The notes: a model not told the origin generated them from the letters alone. Shown: positions 34,520 through 44,771, numbered from the stretch's first letter. The stretch: 55,841 bases of DNA from Clostridia bacterium (GCA_017441385.1 JAFRXY010000062.1:1-55841), one strand, 5' to 3'. A program made the numbers and translations.

Positions 34520-35707
34520 TTATTTGTACTCGTTTTTGACGAATTTTTCCAGCACATCGAGGCTGCGGATGACCTTTTCGGTGTCGATGCAGTAGGCCAT
34601 GCGGAAGAAGCCGGGGCAGCCGAAATTGTCGGCGGGGACGAGAATGAGATCGTACTGCTTGGCCTTCATACAGAAGGCGTTCGCGTCTTCCTCCAGCGCC
34701 TTGGGGAAGATGTAGAAGGTTCCGCCCGGTTTGACCACGGTGAAGCCCAGCTCCATCAGCTTGTTGTAAATGAGATTCATATTGGTTTCATAGACCGACA
34801 GATCGCTGGTTTCGCCCAGCACCCTTGACACGGCGAGCTGAATGATGGAAGGAGGGCAGTTGTGGCCGATACCTCGGCTGATCTGTCCGCAGATGACCGC
34901 GATGATGTCCGCGTCGTTAGCCTTGGGATTGACCGCGATGTACCCGATTCTTTCACCCGGCAGACTCAGGCTCTTGGAGAAGGAATAGCAGGTGAGCGTA
35001 TTGTCATAGAATTTCGCCACAAAGGGCGCGTCCACGCCTGCAAAGACAATCTCACGGTAAGGCTCGTCGCTGATGAGGAAGATGTCGTGCCCGTATTCTG
35101 CCTGCTTGCGCCGGAGAAGTTCCGCCAGCCGGTTGAGCGTTCCGGAGGTGTAGACCACGCCGGAAGGATTGTTGGGGGTATTGATAAGCACGGCGCCGAC
35201 CTTTTCGGTGAGCATTTCCTCAAACGCCTCAAAATTGATCTGGAATGTCCCGGTGTTGGCCGGAACGACTTTCAGGACGGCGCCGGTCTGGTTGACATAC
35301 TGGGTGTATTCCGGGAAGAAGGGGGCGAAGGTCAGCACCTCGTCGCCCGGAACGGTGACACATCGGACAGCATGTGCCACCGCGCCGGCAGCACCGCAAG
35401 TCATAAAAATGTGCTTGGTTTCATAGCATGTACCAAAACGTGTGTTAAGGCTTTCGGCAACCGCTTTCCTTACCGACGTAATGCCGAGGGAAGGACTGTA
35501 GCCATGCACGGAAACCGGATCGCTGTTCCGGAGCAGGTCGAGCATGGCGTCGGTGAAGGATTGGGTGCAGGGAACGCTGGGATTGCCGAGACTGTAGTCA
35601 AATACATTCTCATAGCCGATTTCTTTGCCGCGTTCAGTGGCGTATTCACTCAGCTCACGGATAATGGACTTGCCGCTGAGCAGGGCTTTGTATGATGGAT
35701 TTATCAT
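34520..35707 (-). CDS. PLP-dependent aminotransferase (class I/II)
   Basis: 395 aa. Typical fold-type I aminotransferase: YSLGNPSVP and GYSPSLGITSVRKAVAE in the N-terminal region, the cofactor-contacting TPNNPSG, ISDEPYREIVF (conserved Asp and Tyr), and the Schiff-base Lys in CYSFSKSLSLPGERIGY. The C-terminus ends YKLMEL..KPGGTFYIFPKAL. The subgroup is aspartate/aromatic-type; the exact amino acid is not predictable. ATG 35707 follows GGAGGTAA. It overlaps no neighbour and is controlled from the promoter/operator at 35760-35790. Confidence 0.93.
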   Translation of the reverse strand: MINPSYKALLSGKSIIRELSEYATERGKEIGYENVFDYSLGNPSVPCTQSFTDAMLDLLRNSDPVSVHGYSPSLGITSVRKAVAESLNTRFGTCYETKHIFMTCGAAGAVAHAVRCVTVPGDEVLTFAPFFPEYTQYVNQTGAVLKVVPANTGTFQINFEAFEEMLTEKVGAVLINTPNNPSGVVYTSGTLNRLAELLRRKQAEYGHDIFLISDEPYREIVFAGVDAPFVAKFYDNTLTCYSFSKSLSLPGERIGYIAVNPKANDADIIAVICGQISRGIGHNCPPSIIQLAVSRVLGETSDLSVYETNMNLIYNKLMELGFTVVKPGGTFYIFPKALEEDANAFCMKAKQYDLILVPADNFGCPGFFRMAYCIDTEKVIRSLDVLEKFVKNEYK

Positions 35708-35759
35708 GGGAATTACCTCCGATTTAGTCATTATATACCGATCTTTGCAGTACAGTACC

Positions 35760-35790
35760 ATTATAACAGAAGATTGTCAAATTAACAATC
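35760..35790 (-). promoter_or_regulatory. Aminotransferase promoter with overlapping inverted repeat
   Basis: On the minus strand TTGTTA (35788-35783), 17-nt spacer, TATAAT (35765-35760). An inverted repeat GATTGT-N7-ACAATC at 35772-35790 covers the -35 box, the position of a repressor operator. The regulator is not identified. Confidence 0.65.
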
Positions 35791-35830
35791 CTAAATGAAA
35801 AAAAATCGTCGGTAGAAAGGGGAGATGTGT

Positions 35831-36520
35831 ATGTTTATGCAATATTCCTTGGCAAAGGCGATGCTGTCGGCTTCATTTACCGCGTTGCTTTCTCCGTTTC
35901 TTTCCCGTACAGGACAAAGCGGGAGACTTTTTTCAGCGGCGGTGGGAATAATCCTTTACACGATTGTCAAAAGTATAATAGTGGAATGCGGCTGGGGCTT
36001 TGCCTCTGCTGCCGGAATTTTCGGGGGAATGGTCGCTGAAATTGTTCTGCTGGGCTGCGGAATTGCGTTTTTCAGTGAGGTGAAGGACATTCTTCGGGCA
36101 GGGCGCGGGAAGGCTTGCTTTCGGTTTGTCGGCGCGGCCCTGTTCCTTGCGGGAAAGGGACTGCTCACCGACTGGCGCGTCATTCCGGAGAGGGCGGTCT
36201 TCACGGTGGGGAGCGCGGCGGAGTTTGCGCTTTTGGCGGGTTCGGCGTATCTGGTTTCGTCCGACGGCGGTGAAGAAAGCGGGTGGCTGCTTCCGGCTGC
36301 CGGGGCGGTTTGCGGGCTGGCTGCGGCCATTCCGGAGACGCTGGCGGAAGGACTGCGCGAGGGCGGATTCCCGCTTCTGACGCCGCTGCTGATGCTGGCG
36401 GGCTGCTGTCAGTTGACGGTGCTTCTGGCGGACGGGCTGAATCGCGACAGGGATTTGTCCGCGGGAGGACTTGCGGCGGGCTTTATGCTGTCCTACGGAT
36501 TTGACTGTATGACCGTGTAG
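35831..36520 (+). CDS. Small polytopic membrane protein, unknown function
   Basis: 229 aa, strongly hydrophobic with about six or seven membrane segments and many Gly/Ala residues. No domain recognised. The start at 35831 is preferred because AAAGGGGAG ends just before an earlier ATG at 35825, leaving about 6-8 nt to this one; 35837 is also possible. GC-rich codons in the second half contrast with the AT-rich flanks. Divergent from the aminotransferase. Confidence 0.65.
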   Translation: MFMQYSLAKAMLSASFTALLSPFLSRTGQSGRLFSAAVGIILYTIVKSIIVECGWGFASAAGIFGGMVAEIVLLGCGIAFFSEVKDILRAGRGKACFRFVGAALFLAGKGLLTDWRVIPERAVFTVGSAAEFALLAGSAYLVSSDGGEESGWLLPAAGAVCGLAAAIPETLAEGLREGGFPLLTPLLMLAGCCQLTVLLADGLNRDRDLSAGGLAAGFMLSYGFDCMTV

Positions 36521-36590
36521 CAAGCGGAAAACTGGTTGCATTGCCCTAAGACTTTGCTCAATCGTTTAAAATATATTCAGATTTGTGGAG

Positions 36591-36619
36591 TTGACAAAAT
36601 TGCAATATTAATGTAATAT
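36591..36619 (+). promoter_or_regulatory. Promoter of the RNase J gene
   Basis: TTGACA (36591-36596), 17-nt spacer, TAATAT (36614-36619). A perfect TATAAT at 36622-36627 is too far from this -35. The leader to the GTG start is about 120 nt. Confidence 0.7.
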
Positions 36620-36746
36620 AGTATAATAACGTGTTCGGAAAAAATTCAATGCAGGTGAAACAATTGGCTTGTTTTCGTCACTTTACGAGACAGGCTCTTT
36701 TTTGGCATATCAAAGCACTATACATTTTATAAATGGAGGTTTATCT

Positions 36747-38696
36747 GTGCAAACAAACAACAAAAACAACAGAAAAAACGTCAGCCGTGACAGCTCGCGT
36801 TCTTCCGGCAAGCACGGCTATGTTGCTGGCGGGAAGTCCCCGGACTATTCCGAAACGTCGCGATACAAAAAGGAAGGCCACAATCATAAATATACCGGAA
36901 AGTCATTTCCGCGCCATCAGAACGAGGACAAGGAACCTTCTTCGGATGTACCTTTCAGACGTAATTATAACTACAATGGCATTAAAAAGAAGGGATTTGG
37001 AAGATCCCACTATCAGGCGGCGGCACCGGCTGCGCTGCCTGTCAGAATCTCCTTCATCGGGGGTCTCAATGAAATCGGCAAGAATATCACCATGTTTGAA
37101 TACGGCGACGAAGCCATTATCGTGGACTGCGGCATGGCGTTCCCCGACGACACCATGCTGGGCGTGGACTTGGTAATACCCGATTTTACCTATCTGGAGC
37201 AGAATGTCGACAAAATCAAGGGCATTTTCCTCACCCACGGCCACGAAGATCACATCGGTTCTCTGCCTTACCTGCTGCGGAGGATGAATCTGCCGATCTA
37301 CGGCACCCGTCTCACGCTGGGTCTGGTGGAAGGCAAGCTGCGAGAGCACCGTCTGCTGGATTCCGCCAAGCTGAATGTCGTCAAAGCGGGACAGACCATC
37401 CATGTGGGTTGCTTCGGAGTGGAATTCATCAACGTCAACCACTCCATTCCTGACGCAGTCGGCTTCGCCATTCACACACCCGGCGGCGTCATCGTGCACA
37501 CCGGCGACTTCAAGATCGATTCCACCCCCATTCACGGCGGAATGATCGACCTCGGTAGGTTTGCGCAGCTCGGAAATGAGGGCGTGCTCTGCATGATGGC
37601 GGATTCCACCAATGCGGAGCGTCCCGGCTTTACCATGAGCGAGCGCACGGTGGGCGAATCTTTCAACACGCTCTTCCAGAGCGAATCTGCCAAGAACAAG
37701 CGCATCATCATCGCCACATTTGCTTCCAACATCTACCGCATTCAGCAGATCATCGACTACGCCTACAAATTCGGCAGGAAGGTGGCCGTCAGCGGCCGGA
37801 GTATGATCAACGCGGTCAGCATTTCGCAGGAGCTGGGATACCTTAACGTGCCGGAGGGCGTGATGATCGATATCTCCATGCTGAACCGCTATCCCAATAA
37901 TAAAGTGGTGCTCATCACCACCGGCAGCCAGGGCGAGCCCATGAGCGCACTCACCCGTATGGCCTTTTCCGATCACCGTCAGGTCGAGATCGGCCCCGAC
38001 GACTTCATTATCATCTCCGCCAATCCCATTCCCGGCAACGAAAAGAATGTCGGCAATGTCGTCAACGAGCTTTTGAAGCACAAGTGCGACGTGGTCTACG
38101 AAAAAATGTACGATGTTCACGTTTCCGGACACGCCTGTCAGGAAGAGCTCAAGCTCATGCTGGGTTTGATCAGGCCCCGCTATTTCATCCCCGTTCACGG
38201 AGAACAGAAACACCTGCTCAAGCATGCGGGACTTGCCCGGGCGGTGGGAATTCCCTCCGACAATGTCTGCATTGCCGATCTCGGCGACTGCGTGGAAGTG
38301 TGCGAAGATCACATCAGGAAGATCGGCGTTGTCCCCAGCGGCAAGGTGCTGGTGGACGGACTCGGCGTGGGCGACGTCGGCAGCGTGGTGCTCCGCGACC
38401 GCAAGCACCTTGGTCAGGACGGCCTGATCATCGTGGTGATGGCGATCAGCTCCGACGCGGGACTGACGGTGGCGGGGCCGGATATCGTATCCAGAGGCTT
38501 TGTCTATGTACGAGACGCTGAACCGCTGCTCGACGAGGCTCGGAGAATCGCCTCCGACGCGCTGGAAGACTGCTTCGACGAAGGAATAAGAGAATGGACC
38601 ACTATCAAAAACAGAGTGCGCGACGATCTCTCCAAATTCATCTATGAGCGCACCAAGAGAAGCCCGATGATTCTTCCGATCATTATGGAAGTCTGA
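36747..38696 (+). CDS. rnj: Ribonuclease J with basic N-terminal extension
   Basis: 649 aa. Metallo-beta-lactamase/beta-CASP nuclease: the zinc motif FLTHGHEDHIG, NVNHSIPDAVGF, VHTGDFKID, the beta-CASP signatures IIATFASNIYRI, GRSMI and TTGSQGEP, and VSGHACQEEL with FIPVHGE. It degrades and matures RNA from 5' ends and internally. The first ~100 residues are an unusual basic, Asn/Arg/Ser-rich, probably unstructured extension before LPVRISFIGGLNEIG, where most RNase J proteins begin. GTG 36747 follows TGGAGG with 7-nt spacing; the longer upstream frame lacks an RBS. A 90-bp gap leads to gdpP. Confidence 0.95.
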   Translation: MQTNNKNNRKNVSRDSSRSSGKHGYVAGGKSPDYSETSRYKKEGHNHKYTGKSFPRHQNEDKEPSSDVPFRRNYNYNGIKKKGFGRSHYQAAAPAALPVRISFIGGLNEIGKNITMFEYGDEAIIVDCGMAFPDDTMLGVDLVIPDFTYLEQNVDKIKGIFLTHGHEDHIGSLPYLLRRMNLPIYGTRLTLGLVEGKLREHRLLDSAKLNVVKAGQTIHVGCFGVEFINVNHSIPDAVGFAIHTPGGVIVHTGDFKIDSTPIHGGMIDLGRFAQLGNEGVLCMMADSTNAERPGFTMSERTVGESFNTLFQSESAKNKRIIIATFASNIYRIQQIIDYAYKFGRKVAVSGRSMINAVSISQELGYLNVPEGVMIDISMLNRYPNNKVVLITTGSQGEPMSALTRMAFSDHRQVEIGPDDFIIISANPIPGNEKNVGNVVNELLKHKCDVVYEKMYDVHVSGHACQEELKLMLGLIRPRYFIPVHGEQKHLLKHAGLARAVGIPSDNVCIADLGDCVEVCEDHIRKIGVVPSGKVLVDGLGVGDVGSVVLRDRKHLGQDGLIIVVMAISSDAGLTVAGPDIVSRGFVYVRDAEPLLDEARRIASDALEDCFDEGIREWTTIKNRVRDDLSKFIYERTKRSPMILPIIMEV

Positions 38697-38786
38697 TAAT
38701 TTCCGGGCGGAAACTGTTTTTGATTTATCGCGCGGCATTTCCGAAATGGCAGCTGTTTGCCGCGTTTATAAAATCAGGGTGGTGGT

Positions 38787-40799
38787 ATGATGAAAAACAA
38801 TAAATACTGGCTGCTTACGCCCTACTCCTACATCCAGTTGGGTATTCTCCTGCTGATGGTGATGCTGATCTACTTCATGGAGCCGGGCTGGGGACTGAAA
38901 ATTATCGCCGTTTCCATCTGCGCTGTCGCGGTGGGACTTTCGGTGATGTTCTCGGGAGCCATCCGGCAGAGCGTTTACAAATACGTTTTGCAGGTGGCGA
39001 AGGCGCTGGACACGTCCAATAAGGACGCGCTCAACAATATCCCCGTTCCGGCGGTGACGGTGACTATTCAGGGCGAGATCATATGGTACAATGAGATGTT
39101 CCGCGAGGTCATTCTTCTGGGCGCGGACGCGCAGGGCGTGAAGCTCCCGCGTGTCTTCAAGGGCTTTGATGAGAATTGGCTCACGGCGGGCAATAAATTT
39201 GAAATCAAAAAAGAAAAAAAGGTTTACTCTGTTTCGGTCGGAATGCATATGATCGAGGACACCGAGCAATATGTGCTGTATTTCAACGACATTACCGATC
39301 TGAAACGGATCGAAGGGCTATACACCGTGAGCCGTCCGGCCGTGATTCTGGTTGTTTTCGACAACGAGGAGGAACTGCTGAAGGTGCGTGAGAACGAGCG
39401 CGTCAGGGTGATTTCCACCGTGGAGTCGCTGCTGACCAAGTGGGTGGACGGCTGCAACAGCATATGCCGCATCAACGCGCGCGACCGCAGCTTTATTCTG
39501 CTGGAGGAACAGTATCTGCAAAAGATCATTTCCTCCCGCTTTTCAGTGCTCAACGACGCACGCAAGATTGTTATTGAAGGGGGCAACCCCGTCACGCTCT
39601 CCATCGGCGTGGGACACGGCGGCGCCAATTTCAGCGAGTGCGAATTCTGGGCGAATCAGGCGCTCGAAATGGCGCTGGGACGCGGCGGTGATCAGGCTTC
39701 CGTCAAGGACGCGGACGGCTACGCCTTCTTTGGAGGGGTTTCCAAATCCGTGGAGAAACAGAGCAAGGTGCGCACCCGCATGATTGCGCAGGCGCTGGTG
39801 GATCTCATCAATGCCGCCGACAAGTGCTTTATCATGGGGCACCGGTTTTCCGATCTCGACGCGATCGGTGCGGCGGTCGGACTGGCGGCCATTGTTTCGG
39901 CTCTGCAAAAGCAGAAGGATTCCGAGCGCACCGTCCAGATTGTCGTGGACGAAACGGCGACCCTCGCCCAGCCGCTGATCGATTCCTACCGTGAGACGCG
40001 CGAAGTGAATTGGTTCATCAATCCCGACGCGGCGCTGGACGCGATGACCGACAATTCGTTGCTGATCATCGTGGACACCCATTCGCCCGACGTAATCGAG
40101 AGCAAGGCGGTCTACAATGCCGCATCCACCGTGGTCACCATCGATCACCACCGGCTGTCAGTCAAAAGAATTCAGAATTCCGTTATCTTCTTCCATGAGC
40201 CTTACGCTTCGTCTACCTGCGAAATGGTAACGGAACTGGCGCCCTACATGCATGAAACGGCCATCGCGCGGCCAGAGGCGGAGGCGCTGCTGTCCGGCAT
40301 CATGCTGGATACCAAGAGCTTTGTGCTCAAAACCGGCGCGAGAACCTTCGAAGCGGCTGCCTATCTCCGACGCAGGGGAGCCGATACCATCGAAGTCAAG
40401 CGGTTCTTTTCCGGCTCGCTCCAGACCTACATCGAAAAATCACAGCTTGTTTCATCTGCCAGACTCTACGGCGACTGCGCCGTTTCCATTGCTTCGGAGG
40501 AAGTGGAAGGCATACGGGTGATCGCCTCGCAGGCGGCGGACGAACTGCTGAATATCAACGGCGTGACGGCTTCCTTTGTCGTGTATGTCATGGGAAGTCA
40601 AGTCAATATTTCCGCCCGTTCGCTGGGCAAATTCAATGTCCAGCTGGTCATGGAAAAGCTGGGAGGCGGCGGTCATATGACGATGGCGGCCGCACAGCTG
40701 TATGACACCACGGTGGACAGTGCGGTGGAAAAGCTGAAAGCCGCCATAGACGAATTCCGCACGGAACAGGCAAGAGACCAGTCGACGGTCAACGCCTAA
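38787..40799 (+). CDS. gdpP: c-di-AMP phosphodiesterase GdpP
   Basis: 670 aa, GdpP/YybT layout: two N-terminal membrane helices (about 13-32 and 36-55), a degenerate PAS domain (about 75-165), a degenerate GGDEF domain (about 170-305), then the DHH domain ([25 protein letters not shown]) and the DHHA1 domain with [10 protein letters not shown]. It cleaves c-di-AMP to pApA and so affects wall and osmotic homeostasis. The gdpP-rplI-dnaB order is typical of Firmicutes. The start may be ATG 38787 or the adjacent ATG 38790; the RBS AGGGTGGTGG suits either. Confidence 0.95.
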   Translation: MMKNNKYWLLTPYSYIQLGILLLMVMLIYFMEPGWGLKIIAVSICAVAVGLSVMFSGAIRQSVYKYVLQVAKALDTSNKDALNNIPVPAVTVTIQGEIIWYNEMFREVILLGADAQGVKLPRVFKGFDENWLTAGNKFEIKKEKKVYSVSVGMHMIEDTEQYVLYFNDITDLKRIEGLYTVSRPAVILVVFDNEEELLKVRENERVRVISTVESLLTKWVDGCNSICRINARDRSFILLEEQYLQKIISSRFSVLNDARKIVIEGGNPVTLSIGVGHGGANFSECEFWANQALEMALGRGGDQASVKDADGYAFFGGVSKSVEKQSKVRTRMIAQALVDLINAADKCFIMGHRFSDLDAIGAAVGLAAIVSALQKQKDSERTVQIVVDETATLAQPLIDSYRETREVNWFINPDAALDAMTDNSLLIIVDTHSPDVIESKAVYNAASTVVTIDHHRLSVKRIQNSVIFFHEPYASSTCEMVTELAPYMHETAIARPEAEALLSGIMLDTKSFVLKTGARTFEAAAYLRRRGADTIEVKRFFSGSLQTYIEKSQLVSSARLYGDCAVSIASEEVEGIRVIASQAADELLNINGVTASFVVYVMGSQVNISARSLGKFNVQLVMEKLGGGGHMTMAAAQLYDTTVDSAVEKLKAAIDEFRTEQARDQSTVNA

Positions 40800-40843
40800 A
40801 GAAAAACAATGTACCTATTTTTTTGAGAAGGGAAAGAATTCAT

Positions 40844-41290
40844 ATGAAGGTCATACTTAATCAGGACGTGAAGGGCACCGGTAAGAAGGGAGATCTGGTG
40901 AATGTTTCCGACGGCTACGCCAGAAACTTCCTCTTTCCGCGCAAGCTGGCGGTAGAAGCCAATGCGCAGGCCATGAGCGAGAAGAACAACAGAGAAAGTT
41001 CCGCTGCCTACAGGCTTGCGGAGGAAAAGGCAGCCGCCGAAGCCAAAAAAGCCAAGATTCACGGCAAGAGCGTCCGGATCGTCGGCAAGGCGGGACAGAG
41101 TGGCAGGCTCTTCGGCTCCATCACACCGAAGGAAATTGCGGAAGTGCTCAATTCACAGTACGGTCTGGACATCGACAAGAAGAAGGTCACGCTCAAGTCC
41201 GACATCAAGACCTTCGGCACATTCGAGTGCGAAGTCAAGCTTTACACCGGAATAACCGCGAACATCAACATCGAGGTAGTAAAGGAATAG
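40844..41290 (+). CDS. rplI: 50S ribosomal protein L9
   Basis: 148 aa. N-terminal domain [32 protein letters not shown] is unmistakable L9 (split here: [15 protein letters not shown]). A long connecting helix (about 45-80) leads to the C-terminal RNA-binding domain ([27 protein letters not shown]). RBS GAGAAGGGA. Between gdpP and dnaB. Confidence 0.97.
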   Translation: MKVILNQDVKGTGKKGDLVNVSDGYARNFLFPRKLAVEANAQAMSEKNNRESSAAYRLAEEKAAAEAKKAKIHGKSVRIVGKAGQSGRLFGSITPKEIAEVLNSQYGLDIDKKKVTLKSDIKTFGTFECEVKLYTGITANINIEVVKE

Positions 41291-41372
41291 CATATTTCAT
41301 GTAAAGCCGAATGGCATTACATGATGTGATGGAATCATTCATTCAACAAGACAGAACGGGGCGAGCATCATC

Positions 41373-42740
41373 ATGGAAAATATAACCGGCGTGGATTTTG
41401 AAAAAACGACGGTTCTTCCGGCAAACAACGAAGCGGAACAGTCGGTGCTGGGTGCTGTCCTGCTTGAACCGGAATGTCTGAACCGCATTCTGGACATTGT
41501 TCGCCCCGAATATTTCTACAATGAAAATCACCGCGAGATTTTCTCGGCCATGCACAGGCTCTTCCGGGCAGGGTCGCCGGTGGATATTATCACGGTGCTC
41601 AATGAGCTGGTGGGCATCGGTGTCTTCACCGAAGAAGCCGGCAAGCAATATCTCTTTACATTGGCCAATCTCGTTCCGTCGGTTTCGAACGTCGAAGCCT
41701 ACGCTGAAATTATCCGCGAAAAGTTCGAAATGCGCGCGCTGATTCTTGCCGCCAAGGAGATTATCAATGACGCGTCCGACGAAACCAACGATGCGCGGAT
41801 GGTACTCGACCGCTCGGAACAGCGGATCTACGAAATTGCCAATTCCAGAGGAAGTCAGGGCCTAAAGCCGATAGGAGAAGTCCTCATCGCAGCCTACGAT
41901 CACCTCATGCTCATGAATTCCGACCGGCGTGATGAATTCGTGGGTACTCCCACCGGCATCAAGTCGCTGGACGACACGATTTCCGGTCTGAACAAGTCCG
42001 ACCTGATTCTGCTGGCGGCCCGTCCGGGCATGGGCAAGACCAGCTTTGCGTTGAATATCACCCGCAATGTCGCGCTCATTCATAAAAAGAAGGTTGCCTT
42101 CTTTTCACTGGAAATGACCCGCGAACAGCTCGCACTCAGAATGCTCTCCACCGAATCGGGAGTGGAAGGGTACAAGCTGCGCGACGGACGGCTCAGCCCA
42201 GAGGAATGGGCGAGGCTTTCGCAGGCGGCTTCGGAACTGCACGGCGCGCCCATCTTTATTGACGAAGCGGGCAATATTTCCGTTACCGAGATGAAGGCCA
42301 AGCTGCGCCGGCTTGGCGATGTGGGACTTGTAGTGATCGACTACCTCCAGCTCATGGGCAACGGCAAGATTGCCAACCGCGTGCAGGAGGTTTCCGAGAT
42401 CACCCGAAGCCTGAAGATTCTCGCGAAGGAACTGCTGGTTCCGGTGATGTGCCTTTCACAGCTGAACCGTGCCACCGAATCCCGCACGGGACACAAGCCA
42501 ATGCTTTCGGATTTGCGCGATTCCGGTTCCATTGAGCAGGACGCGGATATCATTCTCTTCCTTTACCGCGAGGGATACTATCAGCAGTCCGACCCCAAGC
42601 AGAATGAAGAAATCGACCAGAGCCGCGCTATCTGTATGGTTGCCAAGAACCGCCACGGCTCTACCTGTGAAATTCCGCTTCACTGGTCGGGCGCCACTAC
42701 CAGATTTACGGCGGCGGAGGAATCATACAGTGGAGAATAA
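41373..42740 (+). CDS. dnaB: Replicative DNA helicase
   Basis: 455 aa. The N-terminal domain begins NNEAEQSVLGAVLLEPECL and contacts the primase. The RecA-like domain has Walker A ARPGMGKTSFAL, FFSLEMTREQLALRML, Walker B LVVIDYLQLM, and the arginine-finger segment near LPVMCLSQLNRATE and DLRDSGSIEQDADII. It unwinds DNA at the fork as a hexamer. RBS is weak. The 3' end overlaps the tilS start by 11 bp. No intein is seen. Confidence 0.97.
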   Translation: MENITGVDFEKTTVLPANNEAEQSVLGAVLLEPECLNRILDIVRPEYFYNENHREIFSAMHRLFRAGSPVDIITVLNELVGIGVFTEEAGKQYLFTLANLVPSVSNVEAYAEIIREKFEMRALILAAKEIINDASDETNDARMVLDRSEQRIYEIANSRGSQGLKPIGEVLIAAYDHLMLMNSDRRDEFVGTPTGIKSLDDTISGLNKSDLILLAARPGMGKTSFALNITRNVALIHKKKVAFFSLEMTREQLALRMLSTESGVEGYKLRDGRLSPEEWARLSQAASELHGAPIFIDEAGNISVTEMKAKLRRLGDVGLVVIDYLQLMGNGKIANRVQEVSEITRSLKILAKELLVPVMCLSQLNRATESRTGHKPMLSDLRDSGSIEQDADIILFLYREGYYQQSDPKQNEEIDQSRAICMVAKNRHGSTCEIPLHWSGATTRFTAAEESYSGE

Positions 42741-44130
42741 ATGTCGACAAGCTATTGAACTTTACAATATGCTTTCCCACGGAGACAGGGTAATTGTCGG
42801 GCTGTCCGGCGGTGCCGATTCCTGCGCCCTGCTGCATTTCCTCTGCTCCATCCGTGAGGAATATGCGCTCAGTATTACCGCCGTGCATGTCAACCATAGG
42901 ATCCGGGGGGAGGAAGCCGAGCGCGACGCGACTTTTGCGGAGGAATTCAGCAAGCATCTATGTGTAGCATTCCGGCTTTACACAAAAAATATTCCGGAAA
43001 TTGCCGCGGAGCAGGGAAGAGGGCTGGAAGAATGCGGCCGGGAGGTGCGCTACAGGTTATTTCAGGAGGATGCGGAGAAACAGGGCGGCAAAATTGCGAC
43101 AGCGCACACTCTTTCCGATTCGGTGGAAACGGTGTTATTTCACATTATCCGTGGCTGCGCGGTCAACGGGCTGAAAGGGATTCCACCTGTCAGGGGCAAT
43201 ATCATCCGTCCCTTGATTCTTTGCGAAAGGCATGAGATTGAAGCCTACTGCCGGAAACATTCCATCCCCTATATGACCGACTCTACCAACCTGAACGCCG
43301 ATTACGCCCGCAACAAAATCCGGCTGCAAATTCTTCCCCTCATGCGTGCCATCAACCCGTCGGTTGATGAATCGATCAGCCGGCTATCCGCATCGGCGCG
43401 TGAGGACGACGCGTTTCTCGACAGGCTTGCGGCGGAAATCTCGGAGGAATATCTTTTGACAGGCAGTGCGGACAGACTGTTTACGGAAGCCCCTGCGGTC
43501 GTCAGTCGTGCGCTGATGCATATCTGTCGTGAAAAATGCCGCATTACACCGGAGCAGAAGCATATTTCCACCATGATGGACTCCCTTAGCAGGGGAGCAG
43601 GCAGCGTCAATCTTCCGGGTAATCATTTTTTCAGAGTGCGGGGTAAGCAGTTGATTTTTTCAAATATTTCAAAAAATTGCTTTCCTACGTCAAACTCATA
43701 CGAAAAATGGGTTATTAAAAATATCTTGGGGGAAATAATTACCCCGTTCGGTCAGAAAATAAAAACGACGATCATTGATAAAACTATATACAATGAGCTT
43801 ATTGATAAAAACAATGTAAATTATGATGAAAAGGTATTTAAAAATTGTCTGGATTATGATAAAATAAGCCATGCGGTATTCCGCTTTCGCCGGGAAGGAG
43901 ACTGCTTTTCTCCCGCAGGCAGACATTGCACCAAGAGCCTGAAAAAACTCTTCAACGAGGAAAAAATTCCTCCCGGCATCCGGGGAGAACTTCCCTTGCT
44001 GGAATCAGGCGGAAAGATCGCGTGGATCAGCCTCATCGGCGTGTCAGAGCTTTTTAAAGTGACGGAAACAACAGCGCATGTGCTGTATATAGAAGATTTT
44101 TCATTCAAGGAGGAATTCCGAAATGATTAA
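42730..44130 (+). CDS. tilS: tRNA(Ile)-lysidine synthase
   Basis: 466 aa from a GTG start 7 nt after GAGGAA, inside the 3' end of dnaB. PP-loop motif VGLSGGADSCALL, then HVNHRIRGEEAERD, and AHTLSDSVETVLFHIIRG (conserved family box). The C-terminal domain appears from about 380 (FRFRREGDCFSP, CTKSLKKLFNEEKIP). The enzyme makes lysidine at C34 of tRNA-Ile(CAU) so that it reads AUA. A segment encoding about residues 310-375 (43660-43865) is much more AT-rich and Asn/Lys/Ile-rich than the rest, lying in the linker before the C-terminal domain; it may be a poorly constrained or inserted linker. Confidence 0.93.
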   Translation: MENKCRQAIELYNMLSHGDRVIVGLSGGADSCALLHFLCSIREEYALSITAVHVNHRIRGEEAERDATFAEEFSKHLCVAFRLYTKNIPEIAAEQGRGLEECGREVRYRLFQEDAEKQGGKIATAHTLSDSVETVLFHIIRGCAVNGLKGIPPVRGNIIRPLILCERHEIEAYCRKHSIPYMTDSTNLNADYARNKIRLQILPLMRAINPSVDESISRLSASAREDDAFLDRLAAEISEEYLLTGSADRLFTEAPAVVSRALMHICREKCRITPEQKHISTMMDSLSRGAGSVNLPGNHFFRVRGKQLIFSNISKNCFPTSNSYEKWVIKNILGEIITPFGQKIKTTIIDKTIYNELIDKNNVNYDEKVFKNCLDYDKISHAVFRFRREGDCFSPAGRHCTKSLKKLFNEEKIPPGIRGELPLLESGGKIAWISLIGVSELFKVTETTAHVLYIEDFSFKEEFRND

Positions 44131-44659
44131 CGAACTGGAAAAGGATATTGACAGGATTCTGTTCTCCGAGGACGACATCAGGGGCATGGTGAAAGAGGTG
44201 GCGGATCGCATCAACTTGGATTACGCGGGCAAAAAGCCCCTTCTTGTGGTGCTGCTGAAAGGCTCGGTGCTTTTTGCCGCCGACCTCATGCGTTCGCTGG
44301 TGATCGACTGCGAGGTCGATTTTATGAAGGTTTCCAGCTATTCCGGCACCCAGTCCACCGGCGTGATCAACGTCGTCAGTGACCTTAACACCGATATTGC
44401 CGGCCGTCATGTCATAATTGTGGAGGACATCATTGACACCGGTTCCACGCTCCACAAACTGAAAGGCCTTCTGGCCGGCCGCCACCCTGCCAGCCTGAAA
44501 ATCTGCACCCTGCTGGACAAGCCTTCCGGCCGCAAGGCGGAAGTGTATGGCGATTACATCGGCGGCACGGTGGGAAATGAATTCATCGTGGGTTACGGTC
44601 TGGATCTTGACGAAAAATACCGCAATCTCCCTTATATCGGAGTTATGAGAAATTCATGA
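44123..44659 (+). CDS. hpt: Hypoxanthine phosphoribosyltransferase
   Basis: 178 aa purine salvage enzyme converting hypoxanthine (and guanine) with PRPP to nucleotide. The PRPP-binding signature VIIVEDIIDTGSTLHKL is clear. Upstream are VVLLKGSVLFAADL and DFMKVSSYSGTQSTG. RBS GGAGGAATT; overlaps tilS by 8 bp. tilS-hpt-ftsH is a conserved Firmicute cluster. Confidence 0.96.
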   Translation: MINELEKDIDRILFSEDDIRGMVKEVADRINLDYAGKKPLLVVLLKGSVLFAADLMRSLVIDCEVDFMKVSSYSGTQSTGVINVVSDLNTDIAGRHVIIVEDIIDTGSTLHKLKGLLAGRHPASLKICTLLDKPSGRKAEVYGDYIGGTVGNEFIVGYGLDLDEKYRNLPYIGVMRNS

Positions 44660-44771
44660 ATTGTGCGGTTTATTAACACAAATGTAATAATTATACATTA
44701 TAATATTATGGCTTTCATGGAAATGCGGATACGATTCAGCATATCCCTTTAACAAGTTAGGAGTGGCTTAT

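Noticed and set aside
36903-38738. A 611-codon minus-strand frame opposite RNase J
   Set aside because: Antisense to a core gene with all motifs; no start signal or domain.
42469-42729. Longer version of TilS starting inside dnaB
   Set aside because: The extra 87 residues have no similarity to TilS and lie wholly within dnaB; the GTG at 42730 has a proper RBS.
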